DNA from: Herbaspirillum robiniae
GTDB lineage: Bacteria; Pseudomonadota; Gammaproteobacteria; Burkholderiales; Burkholderiaceae_D
Length of the DNA: 64,000 bases
Direction: 5' to 3'
NCBI RefSeq assembly: GCF_002213415.1
Contig: NZ_NJGU01000011.1
Location: 186,001-250,000, forward strand
The notes beneath the pieces are model-generated. The model was not told where the DNA came from. It saw only the letters and a list, made by a program, of their open reading frames with translations, and ran no database searches. Positions 1-8,719 of the stretch are shown piece by piece. Made by a program: the position numbers and the translations under genes. The first letter of the stretch is position 1. Each line of letters opens with the position of its first letter.

Positions 1-2
1 AC

Positions 3-1010
3 GACCGCAACGACAACACCAACAGCGCCGGCAACTTCCCGGGCTCGAGCACGGTCAGCGCGGCCGGTTTCAATCCCGGCGTGTTCTCGCAAGGCACCAC
101 GGCGTCCATGCGCTACCTGTACCGGGTGACGCTGGACCAGGCCGGCGTGTTCCTGCAGGACCGCTACCAGCTGGCCGACCAGTGGACCATCAGCGGCGGC
201 GTGCGCGGCGACAACTACCAGACCAGGCGCGATGACACGCAGACCGGCGCCAGCGCCAGCGGCAACATCAACGCCGTGTCGTGGAACACCGGCGTGGTGT
301 TCACCCCGGTGCGCGACATCTCGCTGTACGCGCAGTACGCGGTGGCGTCCGACCCGGCGACTTCGCTGGCCAGCATCAGCGCCTCGCAGATGCAGTACGC
401 GGTGTCCAGGGGCAAGCAGGTCGAACTCGGCGTGAAGCAATCGCTGTGGGACGGCAAGCTGGACTGGACGCTGGCCGCCTATCGCATCATCAAGAGCAAC
501 CTGCTCACGCCCAACATCAACAACACCTCGCTGTCCGACACCGTGGGCCAGCAGTCTTCGCGCGGCCTGGAAGCCTCGATCACCTTCCGGCCCACGCGCG
601 ACTGGCGCATCGAAGCCAACGCGTCGATCCTGCAGGCGCAGTTCGACGACTTCGTGGCCAGCGTCGGCGGCAAGCCGACCTCGCTGCAGGGCTATCGTCC
701 GCAGTTCGCGCCCAAGCGCACCGGCAACCTGTTCGTCGCCTGGAACTTCATGCCGCAGTGGGAAGCGCGCAGCGGCGCTCATTACGTCAGCGACCGCTAT
801 TCGGACAACACCGACGTCTCGCGCCTGCCCGCCTACACCGTACTGGACGCGGGCCTGGCCTGGCGCGCCACGGATCGCCTGAAGTTCGACTTCCGCATCG
901 ACAACCTGACCGACAAGGTCTATGCCGCGTCCACCTACGCCGGCACCGCCACGCAGTGGATCCTGGGCGCGCCGCGCAGCTACACGTTGACCATGAACTA
1001 TGCGTTCTGA
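3..1010 (+). CDS. TonB-dependent siderophore receptor, C-terminal part (5' truncated by window)
   Basis: Outer-membrane receptor for a ferric siderophore or similar metal chelate, energised by TonB. The reading frame is open from the first bases of the window, so the plug domain and signal peptide lie upstream. The visible 335 residues are beta-barrel in character: alternating strands, a GVRGDNY strand, RGLEASITFRP, a late NLTDKVYAAS segment and the terminal aromatic strand ending in MNYAF, as in FhuE/FpvA-type receptors. The next gene starts inside its last codons, so it heads an uptake operon. The exact ligand cannot be told from this part. Confidence 0.87.
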   Translation, partial: DRNDNTNSAGNFPGSSTVSAAGFNPGVFSQGTTASMRYLYRVTLDQAGVFLQDRYQLADQWTISGGVRGDNYQTRRDDTQTGASASGNINAVSWNTGVVFTPVRDISLYAQYAVASDPATSLASISASQMQYAVSRGKQVELGVKQSLWDGKLDWTLAAYRIIKSNLLTPNINNTSLSDTVGQQSSRGLEASITFRPTRDWRIEANASILQAQFDDFVASVGGKPTSLQGYRPQFAPKRTGNLFVAWNFMPQWEARSGAHYVSDRYSDNTDVSRLPAYTVLDAGLAWRATDRLKFDFRIDNLTDKVYAASTYAGTATQWILGAPRSYTLTMNYAF

Positions 1011-2133
1011 CCTGCGTGTCCGCATGGTGCGCCAGCGCACCGGATGGCGTGCAGCGCCGGCGCTGCTGCTGTTGGCGTGCGCGGCGCTGCTGGCGTTGCC
1101 GGCGTTACCCGCGCATGCGGATGACCCGGCCGTCCTCGGCCAGCAGGGTGGCCAGCTGCGCTTTCGCGACGACGCCGGCCGCGAGATCACGCTGCCGGTG
1201 CCCTTGCGGCGCGTGGTGGTGTTCAACCGTTACACCACCGAGTTCGTGCGCGCCGTCGGCGGCATGCCGGCGGTGGTCGGCGTGGACATCGACTCCGCGC
1301 GCAGCAAGGAGTACTGGCCCACGGTCACGCCCGGCATGCTGGCCGGGCAGGGCCAGTCCAGTCCCAACTACGAAGCCATCGTCGCCATGCGGCCGGAGGT
1401 GGTCTTCTTCCCGCGCAACAGCGACTGGCAAAAGGCGGCCGAGGTGCTGGGGCGCTTCCATATCACGGTGGTGGTGCTGACCGCGTGGGACGTGCTGAAG
1501 CACGAGCAGAACGTCGAGCTGCTGGGACGGCTGTTCGGCCAGCCGCAGCGCGCGGCGCGGCTCAACGCCTTCTACCGCGGCTACCGCGACCTGCTGGCGC
1601 AGCGGCTCAGGGGCGTGGCGCGCAAGCGCGTCTACATCGAGGAAGTCGGCAACTACAAGACCCTGCTCAAAGGCTCGGGCTGGCACGACATGGTTGAGCT
1701 GGGCGGCGGGCAGAACGTGTTCGGCGACGTCGAGATCGCCGGACAGTCTTCCGCGCGCGGCACGGTGCAGGGCTTTTCCGTGGATCCCGAGGAAGTGATC
1801 GCGCGCCGACCGGAGCTCATCGTCAAGCTGGAGCCGGGCCAGTACCTGCCGCATCCGCGCGCGTTCTCCGAGCAGGTGCTCAAGGGCATCGCCGCGCGTC
1901 CCGGCTTCGCCTCCCTGCCGGCGGTGCGCAGCGGGCAGGTGTATCACATCAGCTATTACCTGGCCGGCGGCTGCTCCAAGATCATCGGCGCGCTGCAGAT
2001 CGCCAAGTGGCTCTATCCGGGGCGCTTCGCCGACGTCGATCCCGAACAGGCGATGAAGGTCTGGCTGGAGCAGTTCCAGGACGTGCCGGCGCCGGGCGGT
2101 TATTCGGTGTCGCTGGCGGAGCTGCGCAAATGA
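1000..2133 (+). CDS. Iron-siderophore ABC transporter substrate-binding protein
   Basis: Periplasmic FepB/FhuD/BtuF-type binding protein of 377 aa that would hand the chelate to the permease. An N-terminal signal (hydrophobic stretch ending LPALPAHA, about residues 20-40) is followed by the typical start of the fold (GREITLPVPLRRVVVFN). The chosen ATG overlaps the receptor gene by 11 bases. An ATG at 1024 is an equally possible start and would give a more compact signal peptide; neither has a clear ribosome binding site, which suggests translational coupling. The stop codon overlaps the permease start. Confidence 0.85.
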   Translation: MRSDLRVRMVRQRTGWRAAPALLLLACAALLALPALPAHADDPAVLGQQGGQLRFRDDAGREITLPVPLRRVVVFNRYTTEFVRAVGGMPAVVGVDIDSARSKEYWPTVTPGMLAGQGQSSPNYEAIVAMRPEVVFFPRNSDWQKAAEVLGRFHITVVVLTAWDVLKHEQNVELLGRLFGQPQRAARLNAFYRGYRDLLAQRLRGVARKRVYIEEVGNYKTLLKGSGWHDMVELGGGQNVFGDVEIAGQSSARGTVQGFSVDPEEVIARRPELIVKLEPGQYLPHPRAFSEQVLKGIAARPGFASLPAVRSGQVYHISYYLAGGCSKIIGALQIAKWLYPGRFADVDPEQAMKVWLEQFQDVPAPGGYSVSLAELRK

Positions 2134-3185
2134 TGCCGCTGGCGCTGCAGCTGCGCGCCCGCCGGCGTCGCCGGCTGTGGCTGGCGGCGGCCGCCGTCGC
2201 GCTGCTATTGCTGATGGCGCTGGCCTCGCTGTGCCTGGGCGCGCGCGGCATCGCGCCGGGCGAGGTCCTGCGCATCCTGCTGCTGCCGCAGCGCTGGCAG
2301 GCCGGCATCGCCGATGCGCCGCGCGCGGTGCTGCTCGAGCTGCGCCTGCCGCGCACCGTGATGGCGCTGGCCGCCGGCGCCGGACTGGCGCTGTCGGGCG
2401 CGGCCATGCAGGGCATCACGCGCAATCCGCTGGTCAGCCCCTACACGGTAGGCATTTCCCCGGCGGCTGCTTTCGGCGCTTCGCTGGCGATCCTGGCCGG
2501 CGCCGGCGGACACGCGTTCGGGCCTTACCTGATCGTCGCCGCCGCGTTCGCCTGCGCGGTGAGCTGCGCGGCCATGGTGCTGGCGTTCGCCGCCTTGCGC
2601 GGGGTGTCGGCAACGATGCTGGTGCTGGGCGGGGTCGGACTGACCTACCTGTTCGGGGCGCTGACGGCCAGCGTGCAGTTCGTCGCCAGCGAACAGCAGC
2701 TGGCCGCCATCGTGCAGTGGAGTTTCGGTTCGCTCAACGGCATCACCTGGCGCGAGGTATCGGTCTGCGGTGTGGTGCTGCTGGCTTGCGCGCCGGTGCT
2801 GCTGGCGCATGCCTGGGCGCTCAACGCCTTCGCCGCCGGCGGCGACGATGCCGCCGCCGCGCTGGGATTTCCGGTGCGGCGCGTGCGCGCGGTGGTGACG
2901 GTGGCGGCGGTCATGACGACCGCGTCCATCGTCAGCTTCACCGGCGTGATCGGTTTCGTCGGCCTGGTGGCGCCGCACATCGCGCGCCTGGTGGTGGGCG
3001 GCGACCATCGCTGGCTGCTGCCGTTTTCCGCCGCCACCGGCGCGCTGCTGGTGCTGGCGGCCGACCTGGCCGGGCGCCTGCTGTTCGCGCCGGTGATCAT
3101 TCCGGTGGGCATCGTAGTGGCCTATATCGGCGTGCCGCTGTTCCTGCACCTGTTGCTGTCCAGCCGCCACAAGGGAGAGCTGTGA
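2130..3185 (+). CDS. Iron-siderophore ABC transporter permease (FecCD family)
   Basis: Inner-membrane permease of the FecCD/BtuC family, 351 aa, very hydrophobic with about ten predicted membrane spans. Family motifs visible are LRLPRTVMALAAGAGLALSGAAMQ with the NPLVSPYTVGIS segment near residues 70-110, and GFVGLVAPHIARL near residue 280. The start is the first ATG of the ATGATG at 2130, giving a 4-base overlap with the binding-protein stop; an upstream in-frame extension is ignored because it lies inside the previous gene. Probably a homodimer, as only one permease gene is present. Confidence 0.9.
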   Translation: MMPLALQLRARRRRRLWLAAAAVALLLLMALASLCLGARGIAPGEVLRILLLPQRWQAGIADAPRAVLLELRLPRTVMALAAGAGLALSGAAMQGITRNPLVSPYTVGISPAAAFGASLAILAGAGGHAFGPYLIVAAAFACAVSCAAMVLAFAALRGVSATMLVLGGVGLTYLFGALTASVQFVASEQQLAAIVQWSFGSLNGITWREVSVCGVVLLACAPVLLAHAWALNAFAAGGDDAAAALGFPVRRVRAVVTVAAVMTTASIVSFTGVIGFVGLVAPHIARLVVGGDHRWLLPFSAATGALLVLAADLAGRLLFAPVIIPVGIVVAYIGVPLFLHLLLSSRHKGEL

Positions 3186-3952
3186 TGCTGCACATCGACG
3201 CCTTGCACTACCGCCACGGCGAGCGCGAAATCCTCGACGGCATTCGGCTGGACGTCGCCGCCGGCGAAGTGGTGGCGCTGCTGGGGCCCAACGGGGCCGG
3301 CAAGAGCACGCTGCTGCGCTGCGTGAACCAGCTGGCCGGCCGCTACCGCGGGCGCATCCTCGTCGACGGGCGCGACGCCGCCGCGCTGGCGCCGCGCGAA
3401 CTCGCGCGCACGGTGTCGTGGGTGCCGCAGCAGGCCGGCGGCAGCATGGCCTTGCGCGTGCTCGACATGGTGCTGCTGGGCCGGGCCCCGCACCGGCGGC
3501 GCGGCAGCGGCGAGCGCGACCTGGCGATTGCGCTTGAAGCCATCTCGCGCCTGCATCTGGAAGAACTGGCCTTGCGCCCGGTCGATCGCCTCAGCGGCGG
3601 TGAGCGCCAGCGCGTGATGCTGGCGCGCGCCATGGCGCAGGAAGGGCGGCTGATGCTGCTGGACGAGCCTACCAGCGACCTCGACCTGCGCCATCAGGTG
3701 GAGGCGATGCAGGCGGTGCGCGAGATCGCCCGCGCGCGCGACGCCGCCATGCTGGTGGCGATCCACGACCTGGCGCTGGCCGCGCGTTTCGCCGACCGGC
3801 TGGTGATGCTGGCCGGCGGCCGCATCCACGCCGCCGGGCCGTGGCGCGAGGTGTTGACGCCGGCCAACATCCTCGCCGTGTATGGCGTGCACGCGCGGGT
3901 CGGCTGCGACGACGGCATTCCCTACGTGATCCCGACCGGAGCGGCGGCATGA
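3185..3952 (+). CDS. Iron-siderophore ABC transporter ATP-binding protein
   Basis: FecE/FhuC-type ATPase of 255 aa that powers the importer. Walker A is GPNGAGKST at residues 34-42; the ABC signature RLSGGERQR and Walker B LMLLDEPTSDLD follow, then the switch His in AIHDLALAARFAD. The start ATG shares one base with the permease stop, and the stop overlaps the next gene by 4 bases, so all components appear to be translated as a coupled set. Confidence 0.92.
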   Translation: MLHIDALHYRHGEREILDGIRLDVAAGEVVALLGPNGAGKSTLLRCVNQLAGRYRGRILVDGRDAAALAPRELARTVSWVPQQAGGSMALRVLDMVLLGRAPHRRRGSGERDLAIALEAISRLHLEELALRPVDRLSGGERQRVMLARAMAQEGRLMLLDEPTSDLDLRHQVEAMQAVREIARARDAAMLVAIHDLALAARFADRLVMLAGGRIHAAGPWREVLTPANILAVYGVHARVGCDDGIPYVIPTGAAA

Positions 3953-4959
3953 CGAAGCGTCGCCCGTTGATCGCCTTCGACCAGTCGGCCTGCGGCGCCG
4001 GCCGCTCGCACGCGGATGCCCTGCGCGATACGCTGACGCTGGCGCAGCAGTGCGAGCAGCAGGGCTACCACCGCTTCTGGGTGTCGGAGCATCACAACAA
4101 CGGCGCCATCGTCGGCAGCGCGCCCGAGGTCATGCTGGGCGCGCTGTCGGTCTTGACCGGGCGCATGCGCATCGGCGCGGCCGGCATCCTGCTGCCGTTC
4201 TACGCGCCGTTCAAGGTGGCCGAGCAGTTCCGCGTGCTGGAGGCGCTGGCGCCGGGGCGCATCGACCTCGGGCTGGGGCGCTCGCCGGGCGGCGATCCGC
4301 AGATCTTCTCGGTACTCAACCCGCAGGGCAGCAGCGCGCGCGAGGGTTTCGAAGCCAAGGTGCGCGAGCTGCTGGACTGGCTGCGCGACGACCGCGTCAT
4401 GCCGGAACATGCGCACCGCATCGACGCGCTGCCGCGCAATCCCGGTTGCGCCCTGCCGTGGATGCTGGTGACCTCGGTGGAGGGCGCGCGCACCGCGGGT
4501 GGCCTGGGGCTGCCCATGTGCTTCAACTATTCGGCCGAGCAGAGCCGCGGCATCGAGGAGCAGGCCTTCGCCGCCTATCGCGCCGCCTTCATGGCCGGCG
4601 CGCATCTGGATGCGCCCTATACGGCGCTGATGTTTTTCGCGCTGGCCGCCGACACCGCCGAGCAGGCGCGTTACCTGTTCTCGTCGCGCGCCTTGTGGCG
4701 CATCCGGCTGGACGAGGGCGTGCGCGCGCCGATCGAGCCGCCCGCGCTCGCGCACGCGCATTCCCTGATGAGGGGACGCGAGGCGCGCATCGCGCAGCAG
4801 CTGGAAGTCAACCTGGTGGGCGACGCCGGCGAGCTCGCGCGGCGCATCGGCGAGGTGGCCGATCGTGTCGGCGCCGACGAGATCGGCCTCACCAACTGGG
4901 CCTATCACCTCGAGGATCGCGTCCACTCGCACCGCTTGCTGGCGCAAAGACTGGGTTGA
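3949..4959 (+). CDS. Luciferase-like (LLM class) flavin-dependent oxidoreductase
   Basis: Predicted FMN-dependent monooxygenase of the bacterial luciferase family (MsnO8-like subgroup), 336 aa. The TIM-barrel family is shown by the WVSEHHN segment near residue 45, the strand with RMRIGAAGILLP, and the GLGRSPGGDP motif near residue 108. Its ATG overlaps the stop of the ATPase gene by 4 bases (ATGA), so it is the last member of the chelate-uptake operon. That position suggests it acts on the imported ligand, for example oxidative release or breakdown of the chelator; this is inference. No flavin reductase gene is nearby. Longer in-frame extensions upstream overlap the ATPase gene and were not used. 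Confidence 0.85.
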   Translation: MTKRRPLIAFDQSACGAGRSHADALRDTLTLAQQCEQQGYHRFWVSEHHNNGAIVGSAPEVMLGALSVLTGRMRIGAAGILLPFYAPFKVAEQFRVLEALAPGRIDLGLGRSPGGDPQIFSVLNPQGSSAREGFEAKVRELLDWLRDDRVMPEHAHRIDALPRNPGCALPWMLVTSVEGARTAGGLGLPMCFNYSAEQSRGIEEQAFAAYRAAFMAGAHLDAPYTALMFFALAADTAEQARYLFSSRALWRIRLDEGVRAPIEPPALAHAHSLMRGREARIAQQLEVNLVGDAGELARRIGEVADRVGADEIGLTNWAYHLEDRVHSHRLLAQRLG

Positions 4960-5127
4960 CGGTGGCGCTGCGCATCCGTGCGGATGCCGTCGGTTTCAAT
5001 TGAAACACGCGGCGCTCCGGATGACATATCGGCGTCACGCCATGCGCGCAAGATGCCTGTCAGACCACACGGCAAGGAAACTGACTGCCGCCGGGGCTTT
5101 CGGGGTACGCTAGCGCGGACTCGTCGT

Positions 5128-5163
5128 ATTCGCGGGATTCGTCGGATTTGCCGGATTCGCGAA
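5128..5163 (+). repeat. Four tandem 9-bp repeats in a 5' leader
   Basis: Four consecutive 9-mers read ATTCGCGGG, ATTCGTCGG, ATTTGCCGG and ATTCGCGAA. They lie 28-63 bases upstream of the start codon at 5191, within the leader of the secreted protein gene. Function unknown. Confidence 0.7.
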
Positions 5164-5190
5164 CAATGTCACATCACAGGGGAAACCATC

Positions 5191-5961
5191 ATGTCCGTCG
5201 TCAACTATCTGGCCGCCTGCGGCCTCGCCTTGAGCGCCGTCGCCGTCCAGGCGCAGCCGCTGCAATTGCCGCAGGTCGAGGATGCCGCCCAGGCCGCCCT
5301 GCTGCAAGAGGCCAACGCCCAGTACCAGGGCTACCTGGCCGCGCCGGACAACTATTTTCATGCCGAGGCCGCGGGCCGCTGGCCTTGCGCAGTGCCGGCC
5401 AAGCTGGTGCAAGACCTGACCGGCACTTCCGACTACGCCGGCCGCCAGGGCGGCAAGGCTTTCGGCCACAAGTTCAGCAAGGTGGCGGTGCATCCGGTCG
5501 TGGCCGAATGCCGGGGCGGCAAACTGGACGGTGTGGTGGAACTGGTCTACGAGGCCACTCGCCAGGCCTGGGGGCCGGGATTTAGGGCCCGCTCGCAGGA
5601 GACCGGCCGGGTGGTCGCCACCATCAGGGATGGCCGGGTGATCCATCGCACCGAACTGCGCAGGTCGGTCAACGGCGGCGATGTCTCGGTGGCCAGCAGC
5701 GCAGAGACGCCGGCGGGCGCGTTCATCACCAGCGCCACCACGCTGGCGGCGGGCGGCGCGCAGAAATTCTTCCTCAAGCGCCCGGTGGCGGGCGCAGGCG
5801 GGCAGCGCCAAGAGAAATCGTACTACGAGGGAACGCGCCTGGTGACGGTGGAACAGGCCGACGCCCGGGGCCGTCCGGACGGCCGCAACACCAGCAACAA
5901 GGGCGGCGTGGAGAAGTCGACCTGCTTCAGGCACGGCAAGGAAATCGGCTGCGCCGGCTGA
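5191..5961 (+). CDS. Hypothetical secreted protein
   Basis: A 256-aa protein with a clear signal peptide (MSVVNYLAACGLALSAVAVQAQ, likely cut after AQA). I do not recognise the family. The mature part contains paired cysteines (WPCAVP, VAECRGG, STCFRHGKEIGCAG) that could form disulfides in the periplasm, and is rich in beta-type sequence. The start was chosen because GGGGA lies 7 bases before this ATG and the signal peptide begins here; an in-frame extension upstream to 4978 would include the 9-bp repeats and looks non-coding. Single-gene unit ended by a strong terminator. Confidence 0.7.
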   Translation: MSVVNYLAACGLALSAVAVQAQPLQLPQVEDAAQAALLQEANAQYQGYLAAPDNYFHAEAAGRWPCAVPAKLVQDLTGTSDYAGRQGGKAFGHKFSKVAVHPVVAECRGGKLDGVVELVYEATRQAWGPGFRARSQETGRVVATIRDGRVIHRTELRRSVNGGDVSVASSAETPAGAFITSATTLAAGGAQKFFLKRPVAGAGGQRQEKSYYEGTRLVTVEQADARGRPDGRNTSNKGGVEKSTCFRHGKEIGCAG

Positions 5962-5973
5962 TGCGCCGGCGTC

Positions 5974-6006
5974 CGCAAAAAAGCCCGCGCTTGCGGGCTT
6001 TTTCTT
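5974..6006. terminator. Bidirectional intrinsic terminator
   Basis: Stem AAGCCCGC / GCGGGCTT with loop GCTT, A-run before and T-run after. Sits between the convergent secreted-protein gene (+) and monooxygenase-domain gene (-), so it can serve both. Confidence 0.85.
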
Positions 6007-6024
6007 TGGCCGCTCAGGACATCC

Positions 6025-6612
6025 TCAGCGGGCGAACAGCCAGCGCTGCGCCAGCCGCGTATAGCGCGGCATGACCACGTACACCATGAGCGCGACCACC
6101 ATGCCGGAGCCGATCAGGCCGTCGAGCCCGCGCCAGTGCGGCAGGCCCGCTCCGTGCAGCAGCGGCAGCACCAGTTGTGACGTCGCCAGCGAGAGCGGGA
6201 AGATCGCCGACCAGGTCAGCAGGAACTGCTTCCATCTGACCGGCAGCCTGGCCTTGGCGCCTTCCGGCGAGAACCAGAAGTCCAGTCCGCTGCGCACGAA
6301 GAATTCGTCGTCGCGCGCGAGGAAGGGTTTGACGCGTTCGATATGCGCGGCACGTTGCGCCGAGCCCATCCACTGCTGCAGCCGCTGCGGCGACTCGAAC
6401 CTGAGGATCACCGTATAGGCGGTCGTGACGCCCTTGACCGGGCGCACCACCTGCCAGTCGATGAGGCCGGCGGCGGCCTGGCTGGAGGCGGCCACTTCGG
6501 CCAGCCAGGCCTCGTACTGCGCATGCATGCCGTGGCGGATGCGGTGGGTGATGACCACGGTGGCGCCGTGGTCGGCATCGGGATGGCGGTTGGGCGCGGT
6601 GTCGTTGTTCAC
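6025..6612 (-). CDS. Antibiotic-biosynthesis-monooxygenase (ABM) domain protein with C-terminal membrane segments
   Basis: A 195-aa protein. Residues about 14-110 match the ABM ferredoxin-like fold (VVITHRIRHGMHAQYEAWLAE, YTVILRFESPQRLQQWM, FFVRSGLDFWF). The C-terminal third has two hydrophobic helices (LLTWSAIFPLSLATSQLVLPLL and GSGMVVALMVYVVMP), so it is probably anchored in the inner membrane. The start is a GTG with GGAG 6 bases upstream; ATG choices in frame come too late. It lies 95 bases downstream of the porin gene on the same strand. The substrate is unknown. Confidence 0.75.
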   Translation of the reverse strand: MNNDTAPNRHPDADHGATVVITHRIRHGMHAQYEAWLAEVAASSQAAAGLIDWQVVRPVKGVTTAYTVILRFESPQRLQQWMGSAQRAAHIERVKPFLARDDEFFVRSGLDFWFSPEGAKARLPVRWKQFLLTWSAIFPLSLATSQLVLPLLHGAGLPHWRGLDGLIGSGMVVALMVYVVMPRYTRLAQRWLFAR

Positions 6613-6707
6613 ATGGGCTCCGTGGGCGGGTGGCGTGGGGCGGATGAGGCAGGGTGCGGCCGCAACGCCGCCGGTGGCGCGGGCGGCGTTCCGTATTTTC
6701 ACACGCC

Positions 6708-7835
6708 TCAGAACTTGTGCCGCAATCCCATGCGCAGCACGTTCTGCGCGCTGTCGTCGGTCGGCGCCACCGCATAGGCGGCGCCGATTACGCCGGGATT
6801 GTTCACTTCGCCGGCGTTTTGCCGGCTGAGCACGGCATAGACGTCGGTGCGTTTGGAGAGGAGGTAGTCCACGCCCAGGTTGAGCTGCGTGGTGCGCGCG
6901 CGCGTGGCGCCGGCGCCGGCACGGGCGATGTCGGTGCGGTCGTGGATCACGCTGGCCAGCAGGTGCAGCCTGGCATCGTGGGCGTAGTCCACGCCGATGT
7001 CGATGATGTTGGCGCGTGTGGCGCTGGTGATGTTCACCAGGCCCGTGGCTGCCAGCGGCGCCTGCAGCGGACGGCGCGTCTGCGACCAGGCGGCGAACAG
7101 CTTGGCCGGCCCGGCCTGGTAGCTGGCGCCCAGCGTGAAGGTCTTCAGGTCGGTGTCGCCGGCGCGCGCGGGCAGGGCGTCGGCCGCCAGCTTGCTCTGG
7201 TAGTAGGCGCCGCCGAGGCCGAATGCGCCGCCGGCGTAGTTGGCGCCGACGCCGACCGCGCGTCCGGCCGCATTGTTGCCGGCCACTTCGCCCATGCCAT
7301 AGAACAGGCTGCCGGTGACGCCGCCGTAGCTGGCCGTATCGAAGCGCAGGGAGTTGCTGGTGCGCGCGCCGGTGATGCGGTCCAGGCTGTTGAAGTGCCC
7401 GGCGCGCACGCCGCCGCCGCCGAAGATCTGGAACGAGGTATAGCGGGTGCCGATGTCTTCCAGGGAGTCGGTCTGGCGGCCCAGCGTCAGCGTGCCGGCG
7501 TGGCCGGAGAGGCCGACCACCGACTTGCGGTCGAACAGCGTGCCGGGCGTGGCCATGCCGCCGTCGTCGGCGCTGAAGCCGGTCTCGAACTGGAAGATGG
7601 CCGACAGGCCGCCGCCCAGGTCTTCCTTGCCGCGAAAGCCGATGCGCGAGGCCATCTGGTCGCCGGAGTCCAGGCTCAGGCGGCTGTGGTTGCCCGGCGC
7701 GGCCTTGCTGGTATAGGCCAGGCTCATGTCGATGACGCCATAGACGGTGACGCTGCTGTCCTGTTGCGCCTGCGCTGCCAGGGGGAGGGCGGCGGCCATG
7801 CCGAGCACGGCCGGGAGGAGGGGGGATTTTTTCAT
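6708..7835 (-). CDS. Gram-negative porin
   Basis: Trimeric general porin of the betaproteobacterial type, 375 aa, outer membrane. Signal peptide (MKKSPLLPAVLGMAAALPLAAQAQ), first strand SSVTVYGVIDMSLAYTSK, the RIGFRGKEDLGGGLSAIFQ motif, FDRKSVVGLSG, and the terminal strand ending RHKF with the C-terminal Phe needed for BAM recognition. The ATG at 7835 is preferred because GGGA lies at proper distance; a second ATG two codons upstream is too close to it. It is a clear paralogue of the porin at 26934-28055. Confidence 0.93.
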   Translation of the reverse strand: MKKSPLLPAVLGMAAALPLAAQAQQDSSVTVYGVIDMSLAYTSKAAPGNHSRLSLDSGDQMASRIGFRGKEDLGGGLSAIFQFETGFSADDGGMATPGTLFDRKSVVGLSGHAGTLTLGRQTDSLEDIGTRYTSFQIFGGGGVRAGHFNSLDRITGARTSNSLRFDTASYGGVTGSLFYGMGEVAGNNAAGRAVGVGANYAGGAFGLGGAYYQSKLAADALPARAGDTDLKTFTLGASYQAGPAKLFAAWSQTRRPLQAPLAATGLVNITSATRANIIDIGVDYAHDARLHLLASVIHDRTDIARAGAGATRARTTQLNLGVDYLLSKRTDVYAVLSRQNAGEVNNPGVIGAAYAVAPTDDSAQNVLRMGLRHKF

Positions 7836-8001
7836 GTGCATTCCCGTGGAGGTGGATCGGATCGGGCTTTGCCTGCCGGCAAAAAACCACGGGAATATAG
7901 CGGCGGCGCCTGCCGCCTGTATGGGACAAAACCGTACCGGGCCGCGCCGGCCGCGAGCACGAATGTACAAGGCGGCCCGCCGGGGCGCGCCCGGGGCCGC
8001 T

Positions 8002-8469
8002 TCAGCTCTTGGGATGCAGGTGCACGTGGCCGTGCCCGTGGGCGGCGCGCACGTATTTTTCCTTCTTCATCTCCACCGGCACGATGTGCACGTTGCCGTG
8101 CCGGACGCCGGTCTGCGAAATGATGGCGTCGGCGCAGGCGCGCACCTCGTCGATGCGGCCCTTGAGGATCACCGTTTCGAGGCAGTTGTCGTGGTCGAGG
8201 TGGACGTGCTGGGAGGCCGCGGCGACGTCGTGGTGATCGTGCTGCAGCTGGGTCAGGCGATTGGCCAGCATGCGCTCGTGGTGGTCGTAGATGTAGCTGA
8301 CCGTGGCCACGCACCACTTGGCCTTGCCGTCGTCGACATCGGACTGGCCCAGCTCCTTGCGCACCAGGTCGCGGAAGGCCTCGGAACGGTTCGAATAGCC
8401 CTTGCCGGCGACGAATTTGTCGAACTCTTCCGCCAGGTCGTCGTCGACCGAAATTGTCCAGCGCTGCAT
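8002..8469 (-). CDS. nikR: Nickel-responsive transcriptional regulator NikR
   Basis: Ribbon-helix-helix repressor of 155 aa with a C-terminal ACT-like nickel domain. The RHH part is QRWTISVDDDLAEEFDKF and SNRSEAFRDLVRKEL (residues 2-40). The high-affinity nickel ligands line up with the E. coli set H76, H87, H89 and C95: here H77, H88, H90 and C96 in the QHDHHD and HVHLDHDNC segments. The tail is His-rich (GHGHGHVHLHPKS), which may bind extra metal. Start ATG has GGGGA upstream; a longer in-frame form lacks a good site. No nik transporter or nickel enzyme gene is in the window, and no GTATGA-type NikR site was seen next to it. Confidence 0.93.
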   Translation of the reverse strand: MQRWTISVDDDLAEEFDKFVAGKGYSNRSEAFRDLVRKELGQSDVDDGKAKWCVATVSYIYDHHERMLANRLTQLQHDHHDVAAASQHVHLDHDNCLETVILKGRIDEVRACADAIISQTGVRHGNVHIVPVEMKKEKYVRAAHGHGHVHLHPKS

Positions 8470-8612
8470 AGCGATTCCCCTCTGATGGATGCGGGGATGA
8501 TAGCAGCGTCGTCGCCGCACTCAAACGCGGCCTCGCCCGACAGCGCCGCAGCGGCGGCCCTCGGCGGCGGCATGGGCGACCGGCGCGCAGGCGCAGGGAT
8601 CGCCGATTAATA

Positions 8613-8650
8613 TCCAATGCGAATTAAAGACGATAGAATTATATATTGGA
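8613..8650 (+). promoter_or_regulatory. AT-rich dyad upstream of ilvD, probable promoter/control region
   Basis: An AT-rich block in otherwise GC-rich DNA carries inverted arms TCCAAT (8613-8618) and ATTGGA (8645-8650) around the stretch containing TATATATT. It lies in the 250-base divergent spacer between nikR and ilvD and is the likeliest promoter region for ilvD. The binding protein is unknown. Confidence 0.4.
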
Positions 8651-8719
8651 CAAATCGTGACCGAGGCGGCACTCTTGTGCTCCCTTTTTCAGCACACGCA
8701 GCTCTGAGGAGACACCCAC

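Noticed and set aside
6654-8123. Plus-strand open frame opposite the first porin
   Set aside because: Shadow of the porin gene; no ribosome site or domain. The same applies to 26943-28247 opposite the second porin.
8470-8719. NikR binding site upstream of nikR/ilvD
   Set aside because: No GTATGA...TCATAC-type dyad is present in this spacer; the AT-rich dyad there does not match the known NikR consensus.
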